Assembly (NCBI RefSeq): GCF_002723915.1
Contig: NZ_BEWL01000003.1
Coordinates: 62,001-126,000, forward strand
Length of the DNA: 64,000 nucleotides
Source of the DNA: Gluconobacter albidus
GTDB lineage: Bacteria > Pseudomonadota > Alphaproteobacteria > Acetobacterales > Acetobacteraceae
Direction: 5' to 3'
In this document: positions 42,932 through 52,373 of the stretch, in pieces
Numbering within the stretch: the stretch's first letter is position 1
Layout: each line of letters starts with the position of its first letter
Notes under the pieces: model-generated
The model's database searches: none
What the model was told of the DNA's origin: nothing
Seen by the model: the letters and a program-made list of their open reading frames with translations, nothing else
Made by a program: the position numbers and the translations under genes

Positions 42932-44205
42932 TCAGTTGATGCGCTCACCGTGCAGAACCATGTCGAGACCTTCACGTTCCTCGTCCGGCGACACCCGCAG
43001 GCCCATCGCCAGATCCAGAACCTTCAGGATCACGGTCGTCATGATAACACACCAGACAACCGTCACACCGACAGCCTCGACCTGCGCGATGACCTGATGA
43101 ACACTGGCAACCGTTCCTTCCGGATTGGAGGCCGTGGCCGAGAGCGGACCATAGGCGAACGCGCCGGTCAGAATGGCGCCGATGATGCCGCCCGTTCCAT
43201 GAACGCCGAACGCATCGAGGCTGTCATCGTAGCCGAAACGATGCTTGAGCCATGTGGCGCTCCAGAAGCATCCCGCCCCGGCGATCAGGCCGATGACAAC
43301 CGCGCTTCCCGGCAGCACGAACCCCGCCGCAGGGGTGATGGCGACCAGACCGGCCACCGCGCCCGAAATGATGCCCAGAGCCGTCGGCTTGCCGGTGCGG
43401 GCCCATTCCACGACCATCCAGGCCACACCGCCCGCAGCGGCGGCGACCTGCGTCGTCAGCATCGCCATGCCCGCGCGACCATTGGCGCCCAGAGCAGACC
43501 CGGCATTGAAGCCGAACCAGCCCACCCAGAGCAGGGACGCGCCGATAATGGCGTAGGTCAGGTTAAAGGGAGAAAAGTCTTCATGGCCCAGCCCCTTGCG
43601 ACGGCCGAGAATGATGGCACAGACCAGACCGGCCACACCGGAATTGATGTGCACGACCGTCCCGCCCGCAAAATCCACCGCGCCAAGCCCGGCGACCCAG
43701 CCCGTCGGGCTCCAGACCCAGTGCGCGACCGGGGCATAGACCAGCAGAAGCCAGGCAATACTGAACAGACACATCGCGGAGAACTTCATGCGATCCGCAT
43801 AGGCGCCTGTGATGAGGGCCGGGGTGATGACGGCGAACGTCATCTGGAACATCATGAAGACGCTCTCGGGGATCGTCATCGTCACGGCGGCAGGGGTTCC
43901 GGCGCCGAGCGTGAAGGCGGAATCGACGCCAGCACGGAAATTGTCCGCCACACCATGCAGCATGACGCGCGACAGATCCCCGATCCACGGCGAGCCGGTC
44001 GAGAACGCAAGACTGTAACCTGCGACCATCCAGACGAGGCTGGCAATGCAGCAGATCATGAAGGACTGGATCAGCGTCGCCAGCACGTTCTTCTTGCGGA
44101 CCATGCCGCCATAGAAAAGCGCAAGACCGGGAATGGTCATCATCAGCACGAAAGCCGTGCTGACGAGCATCCAGGCCGTATCGCCCGTATCAATAGGCGC
44201 GCGCA

Positions 44206-44206
<1 letters not shown>
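42932..44206 (-). CDS. amtB: Ammonium transporter AmtB
   Basis: 424 aa with about eleven membrane helices. The start DTAWMLVSTAFVLMMTIPGL and GLALFYGGMVRKKN are AmtB signatures, as are FAGGTVVHINSGVAGLVCAI (with a pore His) and the second pore His in FGVHGTGGIIGAI. It lacks the cleavable signal peptide seen in E. coli AmtB. AmtB carries ammonium inward and is blocked by GlnK. It overlaps glnK by one base (TGATG), the classic glnK-amtB arrangement. Confidence 0.95.
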
Positions 44207-44580
<374 letters not shown>

Positions 44581-44595
44581 TCAGAGTATGCCCCA

Positions 44596-44638
44596 GATCA
44601 TGCCAGTCTCATAATGATATTGGCAGCCCGATCATGCC
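44596..44638. promoter_or_regulatory. Direct repeats upstream of glnK
   Basis: GATCATGCC occurs at 44596-44604 and again at 44630-44638, 34 bases apart (about three helical turns). Such spacing suits a cooperative activator upstream of glnK-amtB. A clear sigma-54 -24/-12 element is not present: the GG and GC are one base too far apart. Confidence 0.35.
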
Positions 44639-44691
44639 GTTTCCGGTGAAACTCCCATGAATAAGAGGCGCTGTTGCCCAAATACTCCGCC

Positions 44692-45918
44692 TCAGGGGCG
44701 TCCGGGCGTTGCAGCAGCAGGAGGGGATGCCGGCATATCCGGGCCGCGATAGGGGCCATCCTGCGGCCGGTTAACGGGCGGGGCGACCAGAGCATCCGGC
44801 CAGGCGTTCTGCTCGGGCGCGCCGGGGACGATGGCCGTGCGGCCACGCGGCAGACATTCCGGCATTTCAAGACGCAGCCGGCGCAGCATGCGCTCGCGGA
44901 TGTCGCAGGCCAGATCCCACATGGAATTCGCATCAGGCGCACCGGCAATCAGACGGATGGACATGACCTGCGCGTTGCTGTCCGCGATCTGACAGCCGAT
45001 GGAGGTCTTGTCCTGATCCCAGTCCGGGCACTTCGCCAGTTCCTCGAAATACATCTCCCGCAGGCGGTCCACCGGCGTCTGATAATCCAGCCACAGGAAC
45101 AGCGAGGCAATCAGGGACGGTGAGCTATGCGTCCAGTTCTGGAACGGATTCTCCAGGAAGTACGAGATCGGCACGATATACCGACGACGGTCCCAGGTGC
45201 GCAGAACAACATAGGTCGCATTGATTTCCTCAACCCACGCCCAGTCCCCGTTCAGGATCAGCATGTCCTCCATCCGAATAGGCTGCGTGACGGCAATCTG
45301 GATGCCCGCGATCAGGTTCGTCAGCGCCGGACGGGCCGACAGACCGACGATCAGCGATGCCGCACCAGCAGACGCAAACAGCGACACACCGAATTTCTGG
45401 ACCGAGTGAAACACCATCAGCGAGGACGCAACCGTCAGCACACCGAACGAGATCTCGATCAGACGGCGCAGGACGCGGATCTGCGTCTGATGGGACCGAA
45501 CGGTAATGTCATCCGCATGGTCCCTCGCACTGATCCGCGTCAGGTACTGATCCGTCAGCAGGCGGAACGTCCGGATGATGCCAAAGCCAAGATTGAGAAT
45601 GAAAAGGCAAATGAAGACCTGTTCCAGAAACGACGTCGTCGCATCCGTAAAGCCGACCGTGGCCTGAAGGGCGGCACTGGCGGCAATGATCATCAAGCCA
45701 TTGCGGATAGGCGCCCGCAGCCGTGCAATAATTGCATGAATGAACTGGACACGCCGCAGGCCTGGCAGCCGCGGGAGGGCATCCGTAATGATGCGGCTGG
45801 ACAGCAGCGCGATACCCGCCGCGAACACCAGAATCAGAATCGAGCCCAGCGGAGCCGGAAGCCAGTCCAGCAGATGCCCGATCCTTCTGATGGACCTGAC
45901 GTAAGAGTTTTCAATCAT
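44692..45918 (-). CDS. MscS-family mechanosensitive ion channel
   Basis: 408 aa with about four to five membrane helices, the last being the pore helix region LFASAGAASLIVGLSARPAL, followed by the MscS beta domain (NLIAGIQIAVTQPIRMEDML and TYVVLRTWDRRRYIVPISYF) and an alpha/beta C-terminal domain. The glycine/alanine-rich pore helix and W-x-R-R-x-I-P motif are family hallmarks. It opens under osmotic down-shock. A proline-rich tail (PPVNRPQDGPYRGPD) of unknown use ends the protein. The 267-base gap 45919-46185 upstream contains its promoter by inference; I see nothing else in it. Confidence 0.92.
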   Translation of the reverse strand: MIENSYVRSIRRIGHLLDWLPAPLGSILILVFAAGIALLSSRIITDALPRLPGLRRVQFIHAIIARLRAPIRNGLMIIAASAALQATVGFTDATTSFLEQVFICLFILNLGFGIIRTFRLLTDQYLTRISARDHADDITVRSHQTQIRVLRRLIEISFGVLTVASSLMVFHSVQKFGVSLFASAGAASLIVGLSARPALTNLIAGIQIAVTQPIRMEDMLILNGDWAWVEEINATYVVLRTWDRRRYIVPISYFLENPFQNWTHSSPSLIASLFLWLDYQTPVDRLREMYFEELAKCPDWDQDKTSIGCQIADSNAQVMSIRLIAGAPDANSMWDLACDIRERMLRRLRLEMPECLPRGRTAIVPGAPEQNAWPDALVAPPVNRPQDGPYRGPDMPASPPAAATPGRP

Positions 45919-46185
45919 GCGTTCTGCGGTTCCTTATCTTCTTGCTGTCTGGCGCGGGTCTCCGCAAGACAACATCACCCGCTGCAGATCGTTCCCGAAT
46001 CGCGTACGCGGATTGAAATCATCCAGGAGCGTGCTGGTCGAATCCCCTTCCATGAAAGCACAGAAGCCTCACACGGAGGACCACAACACCCATTTTTCAC
46101 ATGAAGAAGACAGTTTGACTATGGACCGCAGATCCATTTTCAGTCTGTCTTGAACGTTATAGTTTAGCAATTCAAGGATGCCTCC

Positions 46186-46863
46186 ATGGGGTACGATCTC
46201 GAGATTACGCGAAACCCCCTCTGGTCCGGCCGGCCCGGCAAACCCCTGTCGCTGGAAGAGTGGTTCGACGTCATCCAGAAAGATGACGAACTCCAGTTCG
46301 CCGTATCGAGCCAACCCGAGAAATATCCAACCTGCGATGCAGAATGGCTGAACCATCCCGATCTTTCCAAAAAGCCGGAAGACACGCTCTTCTGCTGGAC
46401 CGGAGACGCCATCAGCTGCAAATATCCGGATGAACAGCAGATAGCCAAAATGGTCCGGATCAGCCGTCGCCTCAAAGCCGTTGTCGTTGGCGACAGTGGT
46501 GAGCGCTACGATCTGGACCCGAACGGGAAGGTCGTGGTCAATGATGAGGCTGCCCCGGAACTGCCTCTGCCCCTGATTTACGGTGCGGGTGCGCGGTCCT
46601 GCGCGGATTTCACTCAGACCGCCACCGACACGGCGTCTCCCGTCAGCGTGATTTTCTACAACTGGTATCTCGGGTTTGTAACGGCCATCAACGCCGCCCG
46701 CCACCAGGACGGAAAAAGCGTGATGACGCTTAATCTGACGCCCGAAGTGGTGCGCGAAGATCAGGCCTTTCTCATCCAGTACTGCCGGGAACACCCCGAG
46801 TGCAGCTTCCATCAGGCTGCCCTCACGCTGCTTCAGATGCGTCTCGCCCGCTGCCCTCCATAA
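46186..46863 (+). CDS. Hypothetical protein with a Rap1a/Tai-like C-terminal domain
   Basis: 225 aa. AAGGA seven bases before the ATG supports the start. The N-terminus MGYDLEITRNPLWSG ... LSLEEWFDVIQKDDEL matches a recurrent bacterial module of unknown role. The C-terminal ~75 residues (FYNWYLGFVTAINAAR, then LTPEVVREDQAFLIQYCREH and LTLLQMRLARCPP) fit the Rap1a/Tai immunity-protein pattern of an F-x-WY-GF helix, a Q-x2-F helix and a final Cys-Pro. Rap1a/Tai proteins neutralise type VI secretion toxins, but no signal peptide and no T6SS genes are seen here, so immunity is only a hypothesis. Confidence 0.6.
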   Translation: MGYDLEITRNPLWSGRPGKPLSLEEWFDVIQKDDELQFAVSSQPEKYPTCDAEWLNHPDLSKKPEDTLFCWTGDAISCKYPDEQQIAKMVRISRRLKAVVVGDSGERYDLDPNGKVVVNDEAAPELPLPLIYGAGARSCADFTQTATDTASPVSVIFYNWYLGFVTAINAARHQDGKSVMTLNLTPEVVREDQAFLIQYCREHPECSFHQAALTLLQMRLARCPP

Positions 46864-46917
46864 GAAAAGCGCCCCCTTCCGCTCGATCCATCGCAGGAGT
46901 AGGACAGGGGCAGGGAG

Positions 46918-48135
46918 ATGAGTACGATGAAAAAAACCCATTACGACCTCTGCATCAACGGCGCCGGCCCTGTGGGCGCTACGCTGGCGTGTCGTCTGGC
47001 GGCAGAGGGCGTGCGCGTCCTGCTCATCGACCGCAACGCCCTGCCCGGCATGGAAGATCCCGCCCTGGACGGGCGGGCCTATGCCATCGCGGAAGGCTCC
47101 CGCAGGATGCTCGCAGACGCAGGCATCTGGGACAATCTGCCCAACGTAGCGCAGCCGATCCACGAAATCCGTGTGGCGGACGGACGCCCGCATGAGGCCC
47201 CCTCCCCGCTGACGCTGCATTTCGGCCCGGAAGACGCCCCCGAAGGCCAGAGCTTCGGCTGGATGGTCGAGGCACGGGACCTCCGTCTGGCGATCAACCA
47301 GACGCTGAAGCAGTATGACAGCCTTGATGTGCATGCGCCGGATCTGGGAACCTTCACGTTCCACCTCGATCATGTCTCCATCCGTCTGGCCTCAGGCAGA
47401 ACCGTAACGGCGAAACTGGCCGTAGCAGCGGAAGGACGTCGTTCCCCGCTTCGCCGTCAGGCGCGGATCGGCCTGACGAAAATCCCTTATAATGAATACG
47501 GCATCGTGGCGACGATCGCGCATGAAAAGCCGCATCATGGCGTGGCGCTCGAACATTTCCTGCCGGAAGGTCCGTTCGCACGCCTGCCGATGCCCGGCAC
47601 CGCTGAACACCCGCACCGCTCCGCCATCGTCTGGGCCGAAGGCGAAGGCCGCGCCCAGCGCTTCCATGACCTGCCGGACGAGATTTTCGCCCGTGAAATC
47701 AAGGCCCGTATGGCGGACGAAGATCTGGGGGAGATTACCCCGACCGGTCGTCGCTGGATCTATCCGCTCTCGGCACAGTACGCCCACAGCTATATCGGCC
47801 CCCGCCTTGCTCTGGCCGGTGACGCCGCACACGGCATCCATCCGATCGCAGGGCAAGGCCTGAACATCGGCTTCCGGGACGTGATCTCGCTCGCGGAGCT
47901 GCTGATCGAGGCGCATCGCAATCGCAAGGACATGGGAAGCCGCGACCTTCTCGTCCGCTATCAGCGCAACACCCGCCCCGGCAACATGGCAATGCTGGCC
48001 GCCACGGACGCACTCGAACGCCTGTTCGGCAACGACAACCCCGTCCTGCGCCGTCTGCGCGATATGGGCATCGCGGGCGTCCAGCGCTTCCCCGCCCTGC
48101 GCCGGGCCTTCGTCAGAAAGGCCATGGGCGTATGA
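46918..48135 (+). CDS. FAD-dependent monooxygenase, UbiH/UbiF/VisC family
   Basis: 405 aa flavoprotein hydroxylase. It has the FAD dinucleotide motif CINGAGPVGATLACRLAAEG, the mid-protein DG motif equivalent (AAEGRRSPLRRQARIG) and the second FAD motif LAGDAAHGIHPIAGQGLNIG with the ubiquinone-hydroxylase ending RDLLVRYQR. These enzymes add hydroxyls to the ubiquinone ring; which position cannot be told here. GGGAG abuts the first ATG and is nine bases from a second in-frame ATG at 46927, which is probably the real start. It overlaps cysE by four bases. Confidence 0.9.
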   Translation: MSTMKKTHYDLCINGAGPVGATLACRLAAEGVRVLLIDRNALPGMEDPALDGRAYAIAEGSRRMLADAGIWDNLPNVAQPIHEIRVADGRPHEAPSPLTLHFGPEDAPEGQSFGWMVEARDLRLAINQTLKQYDSLDVHAPDLGTFTFHLDHVSIRLASGRTVTAKLAVAAEGRRSPLRRQARIGLTKIPYNEYGIVATIAHEKPHHGVALEHFLPEGPFARLPMPGTAEHPHRSAIVWAEGEGRAQRFHDLPDEIFAREIKARMADEDLGEITPTGRRWIYPLSAQYAHSYIGPRLALAGDAAHGIHPIAGQGLNIGFRDVISLAELLIEAHRNRKDMGSRDLLVRYQRNTRPGNMAMLAATDALERLFGNDNPVLRRLRDMGIAGVQRFPALRRAFVRKAMGV

Positions 48136-48911
48136 CGCAGGCCGCTACAGAAACCCCACCCGAGAGAACATCGGACCTCACGGCCTTCTGGCAGGATATG
48201 CAGTCCCAGGCGTGCAGTTGCCACGATCCGCTGATCCAGGATGTGTTTTCCACCAATATCGGAGACCATCCGGATTTTGCGTCCGCCCTGGCCTCCCTGC
48301 TGGGCACGAAACTTGCGGACCGCTCCATCCCGGCCACGACGATCACCCGTCTCGTCGCCTCGATCCTGAGCGCCGACCCCGACATTGCCGAAGCGGCAGC
48401 CGCCGATATTCTCGCGACCTATGACCGCGATCCGGCCTGCCCGGACCTCGTCACGCCCTTCCTGTTCTTCAAGGGATGGCAGGCGCTTCAGGCCTACCGG
48501 ATCTCGCATCATCTCTGGACGAAGGGCCGTCAGCATCTGGCCCATCATTTCCAGAGCCGGATCAACGAACTTTTCGCCATCGACATTCACCCCGCGGCCC
48601 GTCTCGGGCGCCGGCTGAGCATCGACCACGGAACGGGGATCGTCATCGGCGAGACCTGCATCGTCGAAGACGATGTGTCGCTGTTTCAGGATGTCACGCT
48701 GGGCGGCACGGGCAAGCTGAGCGGCAACCGTCACCCCATCGTGCGTCGCGGCGCCATGATCGGCGCGGGCGCCAGAATCCTCGGACGCCTCGTCATCGGG
48801 GAATATGCCCGGATCGGCGCAGCCTCGGTCGTGCTGGAAGACATCCCGGCCTATTCCACGGCAGTCGGCAACCCGGCGCGGATCGTGGGTACCACCCCGC
48901 GGCCCGCCTGA
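48132..48911 (+). CDS. cysE: Serine O-acetyltransferase CysE
   Basis: 259 aa. The helical N-terminal domain (ITRLVASILSADPDIAEAAAADI) is followed by a left-handed beta-helix of hexapeptide repeats with FAIDIHPAARLGRRLSIDHG, the catalytic His region, and SLFQDVTLGGTGK and AGARILGRLVIGEYARIGAA. CysE makes O-acetylserine, the first step to cysteine. It overlaps the UbiH-type gene by four bases. A terminator follows at 48931. Confidence 0.94.
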   Translation: MTQAATETPPERTSDLTAFWQDMQSQACSCHDPLIQDVFSTNIGDHPDFASALASLLGTKLADRSIPATTITRLVASILSADPDIAEAAAADILATYDRDPACPDLVTPFLFFKGWQALQAYRISHHLWTKGRQHLAHHFQSRINELFAIDIHPAARLGRRLSIDHGTGIVIGETCIVEDDVSLFQDVTLGGTGKLSGNRHPIVRRGAMIGAGARILGRLVIGEYARIGAASVVLEDIPAYSTAVGNPARIVGTTPRPA

Positions 48912-48930
48912 AAGCCGGGCTTAAAGAAAA

Positions 48931-48964
48931 ATCAGGGTCCGGAGCCTGCGTCCCGGACCCTGAT
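48931..48964. terminator. Terminator after cysE
   Basis: ATCAGGGTCCGG and CCGGACCCTGAT form a perfect 12-bp stem with a 10-base loop, followed by GTTTTTTAC on the plus strand and preceded by an A-run, so it serves both cysE and the convergent galM. Confidence 0.92.
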
Positions 48965-48969
48965 GTTTT

Positions 48970-50130
48970 TTACTTGTTCGAGAACTTGAACGTCGTCGTG
49001 TAATCGAACGTCTGGCCCGGCTTGAGTTCAGTCGTCGGGAAAGACGGGTGGTTCGGGCTGTCGGGATAATGCTCGGCCTCGAACGCAATCGCGTCGCCCT
49101 GACGATAGGCATGACCGGACACCCCGGCATAACCGCCATCCAGCGAGTTGGACGTATAGACCTGCAGCCCCGGCTGGTTCGTCAGGATTTCCATGCTGCG
49201 GCCCGAACGCGGATCATAAACCTTGCCTGCCAGACGCGGCGCCTGGCCAGATGGCCCGTTGACAACCCAGTTCATGTCGTAACCACGCGCATACATCATC
49301 TGCTGGTCGTTGCTGCGCAGACGGTCGCCAATGACGGTCGGCTTGCTGAAATCCAGCGGCGTCCCGGCAACAGGCGCGATCTGGCCGGTCGGGATGGATG
49401 TCGCGTCGGTCGGCGTGAAGCCATCAGCGTTGATCTGAAGGATTTCCGGCTCGATGGAGCCCGAGCCCTCACCGTTCAGATTCCAGTAGCTGTGGTTCGT
49501 CAGGTTCAGAACCGTCGGTGCATCGGTCGTGGCGACATAATGCAGCGACAGGGCGTTGTCGATGCCCAGCGTGTAGGTCACATGCGTCGTCAGCGTACCG
49601 GGGAAGCCCTGATCGCCATCGGGGCTGACGAGCTTGAGCGTCACATACGCGCCACTGGAGTTGGTGCCGGTCTTCTCGATCGTCCAGACGTTCTTGTCGA
49701 AGCCCTTCTTGCCACCGTGCAGGGCATTCGGAGGCGCCGTCACATCCGTATGATAGATCTTGCCGTCCACGGGAAAGCTGCCGCCAGCGAGACGGTTGGC
49801 GTAACGACCGATGATGGCGCCGAAGAACAGACCACCCTTCGCGCTATCGACCGTATAGCCCTTCAGATTGTCGAACCCGAGAACCACGTCCTGAACATGC
49901 CCTTCGCGATCCGGCGTCTCGACGGACTGAATGATGCCGCCGTAGGTGATGATGCGGGCCGTCGTGCCGAGACCGTTCTTGAGGGTCACGATCCGCACGG
50001 GCTTGCCATCCGGCGTGCTGCCCCAGGGCTGATTGGCCACGGTGGGGTGCGCCTGCGCCACACCGGCACTCAGGGCCAGAGCCCCGACAGTCGCGAGAAA
50101 CGCACCCTTCGAACCGAAGAATCTGGACAT
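48970..50130 (-). CDS. galM: Periplasmic aldose 1-epimerase (galactose mutarotase)
   Basis: 386 aa from the ATG at 50130, which has GGGAGG six bases upstream. A Sec signal (FLATVGALALSAGVAQAHP) is followed by the mutarotase fold: GRYANRLAGGSF, NALHGGKKGFDKNVW (His), VLNLTNHSYWNLNGEG (His) and FEAEHYPDSPNHPSFP (Glu base). It interconverts sugar anomers. The export signal fits acetic acid bacteria, whose sugar-oxidising enzymes work in the periplasm. The longest frame reaches 50208 but the ribosome site fixes the start. Confidence 0.93.
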   Translation of the reverse strand: MSRFFGSKGAFLATVGALALSAGVAQAHPTVANQPWGSTPDGKPVRIVTLKNGLGTTARIITYGGIIQSVETPDREGHVQDVVLGFDNLKGYTVDSAKGGLFFGAIIGRYANRLAGGSFPVDGKIYHTDVTAPPNALHGGKKGFDKNVWTIEKTGTNSSGAYVTLKLVSPDGDQGFPGTLTTHVTYTLGIDNALSLHYVATTDAPTVLNLTNHSYWNLNGEGSGSIEPEILQINADGFTPTDATSIPTGQIAPVAGTPLDFSKPTVIGDRLRSNDQQMMYARGYDMNWVVNGPSGQAPRLAGKVYDPRSGRSMEILTNQPGLQVYTSNSLDGGYAGVSGHAYRQGDAIAFEAEHYPDSPNHPSFPTTELKPGQTFDYTTTFKFSNK

Positions 50131-50283
50131 TGAAAACCTCCCGGGTGTTGAGTTGAGGCCACACTGATCCCAAAAATCCCGAAGGGTCAAAGCCCTGAAA
50201 GCAGCCACGAAGCATCTGGATCGTTAAAGCATCTGGCCTCTTCAAACGAGCAGCATTTGCAGACATACAGGGATGCACGCTAT

Positions 50284-50313
50284 CGGAGGATACGTTATGA
50301 CTACGCCCCTCCG
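50284..50313 (+). promoter_or_regulatory. Hairpin that can mask the ribosome site of the 34-residue ORF
   Basis: CGGAGG at 50284-50289 (ribosome-binding site of the ORF starting at 50297) can pair perfectly with CCTCCG at 50308-50313 inside the ORF. The hairpin would hide both the ribosome site and the ATG, a plausible translational switch. Confidence 0.45.
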
Positions 50314-50401
50314 CAGTTTTCCGCGACGGATGGCGCGTGGCCGATCGGGGTTCATGGAGTCCTTCAGGGAACGGATTACGAAAATTTCCGTTTTCCGGTG
50401 A
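50297..50401 (+). CDS. Candidate small ORF upstream of mlaA
   Basis: 34 codons with a strong GGAGG seven bases before the ATG. The peptide is very basic (MTTPLRSFPRRMARGRSGFM, then ESFRERITKISVFR) with no signal or membrane segment. It ends 33-39 bases before the mlaA start, so it could be a leader peptide or a small basic protein. It lies in the otherwise empty 304-base gap between galM and mlaA. Only the ribosome site and position support it. Confidence 0.4.
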   Translation: MTTPLRSFPRRMARGRSGFMESFRERITKISVFR

Positions 50402-50440
50402 CTTCTTCGTGAGCACTGGGCCGGGAAGGGTATTTTGGGG

Positions 50441-51265
50441 ATGGTTATGGACTTTCGGCAGGACGACAACGCAATCCGGGAGACGCGCTCACGTCGTGTG
50501 TCACGTCGCAGCAGGGCTCTCGCAGGTACGCTCGCCCTGCTGGCACTGGGCGCCTGTGGCTCACTGCGCAACCCGCCCCCGACGGATCCGGACGATCTTG
50601 CGGATTACAAGGCCGCAAACGACCCCTACGAGCCCCTGAACCGCAAGATGTACAACGTCCAGATGTGGGCCTATCACAAGGTCCTGCGTCCGGTCGGCAA
50701 GGCGTGGATCTGGGCCATTCCCAGGCCCGTGCGTCACTCCATCGCGAACATCAACGAGACATGGCGCGAGCCCGCGGTCTTCTTTTCCGACGTTGGTGCA
50801 GGCAAGCCGCGCCGCGCGGGCGACGCCTTCATGCGCTTTGCGATCAACATGAGCGCAGGCGTTGGCGGTTTCTTCGACGTCGCAGGACTGGTCGGCTACA
50901 ACCAGCATGAAACCGATCCGGGCCTGACGATGGGCACCTGGGGCGTGGCGAGCGGGCCCTACCTGTTCATCCCGTTCGTCGGCCCGTCCAATTTCCGCGA
51001 TGGCGCAGGTTACGGCATCGGCCAGGGCCTGACGCCGATCAACTATGTGCCCCGCGGCTATGATCTGCTAACCTTCAACTGGGCTTACAACGTGGCCGGG
51101 ACCATGGAGGGCTATGCCAGCTCCATCGACCAGATCGACCATGTCGAACAGGACAGTCTGGACCCGTACTCCTATATCCGGAGTGCATGGCAGCAGAACC
51201 GCCAGAGCCAGATCGACACGATCAAGAACGACGACCGCGCAACTACCCCCGACTGGTACAACTGA
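50441..51265 (+). CDS. mlaA: Outer-membrane lipid asymmetry lipoprotein MlaA (VacJ)
   Basis: 274 aa from the ATG at 50441. A long basic N-terminus precedes a lipoprotein signal with lipobox LALGACG, so the mature Cys is lipidated. The core NDPYEPLNRKMYNVQMWAYH, FFSDVGAGKPRRAGDAFMRFAINMS and ETDPGLTMGTWGVASGPYLF are MlaA signatures. MlaA pulls misplaced phospholipids from the outer leaflet and hands them to MlaC. The ORF technically opens at a TTG at 50435; an ATG at 50447 is another option. The next gene is mlaC, 10 bases on. mlaFED are not in the window. Confidence 0.92.
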   Translation: MVMDFRQDDNAIRETRSRRVSRRSRALAGTLALLALGACGSLRNPPPTDPDDLADYKAANDPYEPLNRKMYNVQMWAYHKVLRPVGKAWIWAIPRPVRHSIANINETWREPAVFFSDVGAGKPRRAGDAFMRFAINMSAGVGGFFDVAGLVGYNQHETDPGLTMGTWGVASGPYLFIPFVGPSNFRDGAGYGIGQGLTPINYVPRGYDLLTFNWAYNVAGTMEGYASSIDQIDHVEQDSLDPYSYIRSAWQQNRQSQIDTIKNDDRATTPDWYN

Positions 51266-51275
51266 GGACAACGAC

Positions 51276-51869
51276 ATGTTCAACGTATTTTCGCGCCGCA
51301 CTGTTCTTGGGGCCGTTGTCTCCCTCGCCGTCGCCACCGGAGCCGCCCACGCCAACCCGGCGACGGACTTCGTCAACTCTTTCGGGGGCCGTCTGGCAGG
51401 CGTGGTCAACTCCAGCGAACCGCTTAAGCAGAAGAAGAAAGAAGTTCTCCCGCTGCTCAAGGAGAATGTCGACATTGCCGGAATCGGCCGCTACTGCCTC
51501 GGCAAATACTGGCGCACCGCGACCCCGGCCCAGCGTGACAAGTACCTCTCCCTGTTCGATCAGGTTCTGGTCAACACCATCACGGACCAGATCGGCAGCT
51601 ATCAGGGCGTGAGCTTCCGCGTCACATCCACGACAAGCACGCCCGAAGGCGAACGCGTCAATGCGCTGATCGACCGTCCGGGCCAGCCGGAAGTGAACAT
51701 GCAGCTGATCATCGGCGGCAACCCGCCCAAAGTCATGGACATGTATGGCGAAGGTGCCAGCCTGCGCATGAACCAGCGCGGCGATTACAGCTCCTATCTC
51801 GCGCGCCATAACGGCGACGTCGACGCCCTGAACGCCGCCCTCGAACGGCAGCTCTCAGCCCACAAATAA
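51276..51869 (+). CDS. mlaC: Periplasmic phospholipid-binding protein MlaC (Tgt2 family)
   Basis: 197 aa. The N-terminus SRRTVLGAVVSLAVATGAAHA is a signal with a twin Arg, so Tat or Sec export is possible. The mature part is MlaC-like: ATDFVNSFGGRLAGVVNS, LLKENVDIAGIGRYCLGKYW, YLSLFDQVLVNTITDQIGSY and KVMDMYGEGASLRMNQRGDY. MlaC carries phospholipid between MlaA and the inner-membrane MlaFEDB. GAGG upstream of the ATG fits. It forms a two-gene unit with mlaA. Confidence 0.92.
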   Translation: MFNVFSRRTVLGAVVSLAVATGAAHANPATDFVNSFGGRLAGVVNSSEPLKQKKKEVLPLLKENVDIAGIGRYCLGKYWRTATPAQRDKYLSLFDQVLVNTITDQIGSYQGVSFRVTSTTSTPEGERVNALIDRPGQPEVNMQLIIGGNPPKVMDMYGEGASLRMNQRGDYSSYLARHNGDVDALNAALERQLSAHK

Positions 51870-51918
51870 GACATCAGGCAGGACTGTGCCCGACACGGGC
51901 CGGTCCTGCCGATGCGGC

Positions 51919-52260
51919 TCAGCGTACGGGGCGCTGCACCGTGACATGATAACGATAGATCGTATCCCGACCTGTAAACAGGACGTCTGTCCGCCCCTCC
52001 CGTCGCCCCATGATCTCCGCGACCTGATGGGAAACGAGGTTGATACTCAGAATATCCGGAAGTGGCGCCGAGGCTGACTGGACATTTGAAGGCAGAGCCA
52101 CGATCTCGCTCGCACCCGCCTGAAGCGTGATGGTCCGGTCCATGATATGAACGCCATTGACCTCGCTTTCGACAGGCTTTGAGATTTCGGCAAAGGCCTG
52201 AGACGCAAAAGTCAGGACGACAAGTCCCAGACCTCGTGTCCAGACACTCATAAATCTCAC
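51919..52260 (-). CDS. Orphan secreted protein with a CpaC N-terminal-like domain
   Basis: 113 aa with a GTG start that has GGGAG seven bases upstream. A signal peptide (RGLGLVVLTFASQAFA) is followed by a single ~75-residue beta domain: ITLQAGASEIVALPSNVQ, LPDILSINLVSHQVAEIMGR and GRTDVLFTGRDTIYRYHVTV. This fits the pilus-assembly CpaC N-terminal domain of secretin-like proteins, but the secretin itself is absent and no pilus genes are nearby. It may be a free-standing periplasmic adaptor. It is convergent with mlaC. Confidence 0.65.
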   Translation of the reverse strand: MRFMSVWTRGLGLVVLTFASQAFAEISKPVESEVNGVHIMDRTITLQAGASEIVALPSNVQSASAPLPDILSINLVSHQVAEIMGRREGRTDVLFTGRDTIYRYHVTVQRPVR

Positions 52261-52373
52261 GACAAAACTCCCGCCCCAATTGTAACAAAATTTTTCGATT
52301 TGTTATGGATAGGCAGGAGCCTCTGAAAACACAACGACCACTTTGGCCGTTCGGAAAAATCGGTGCAGGTTTG

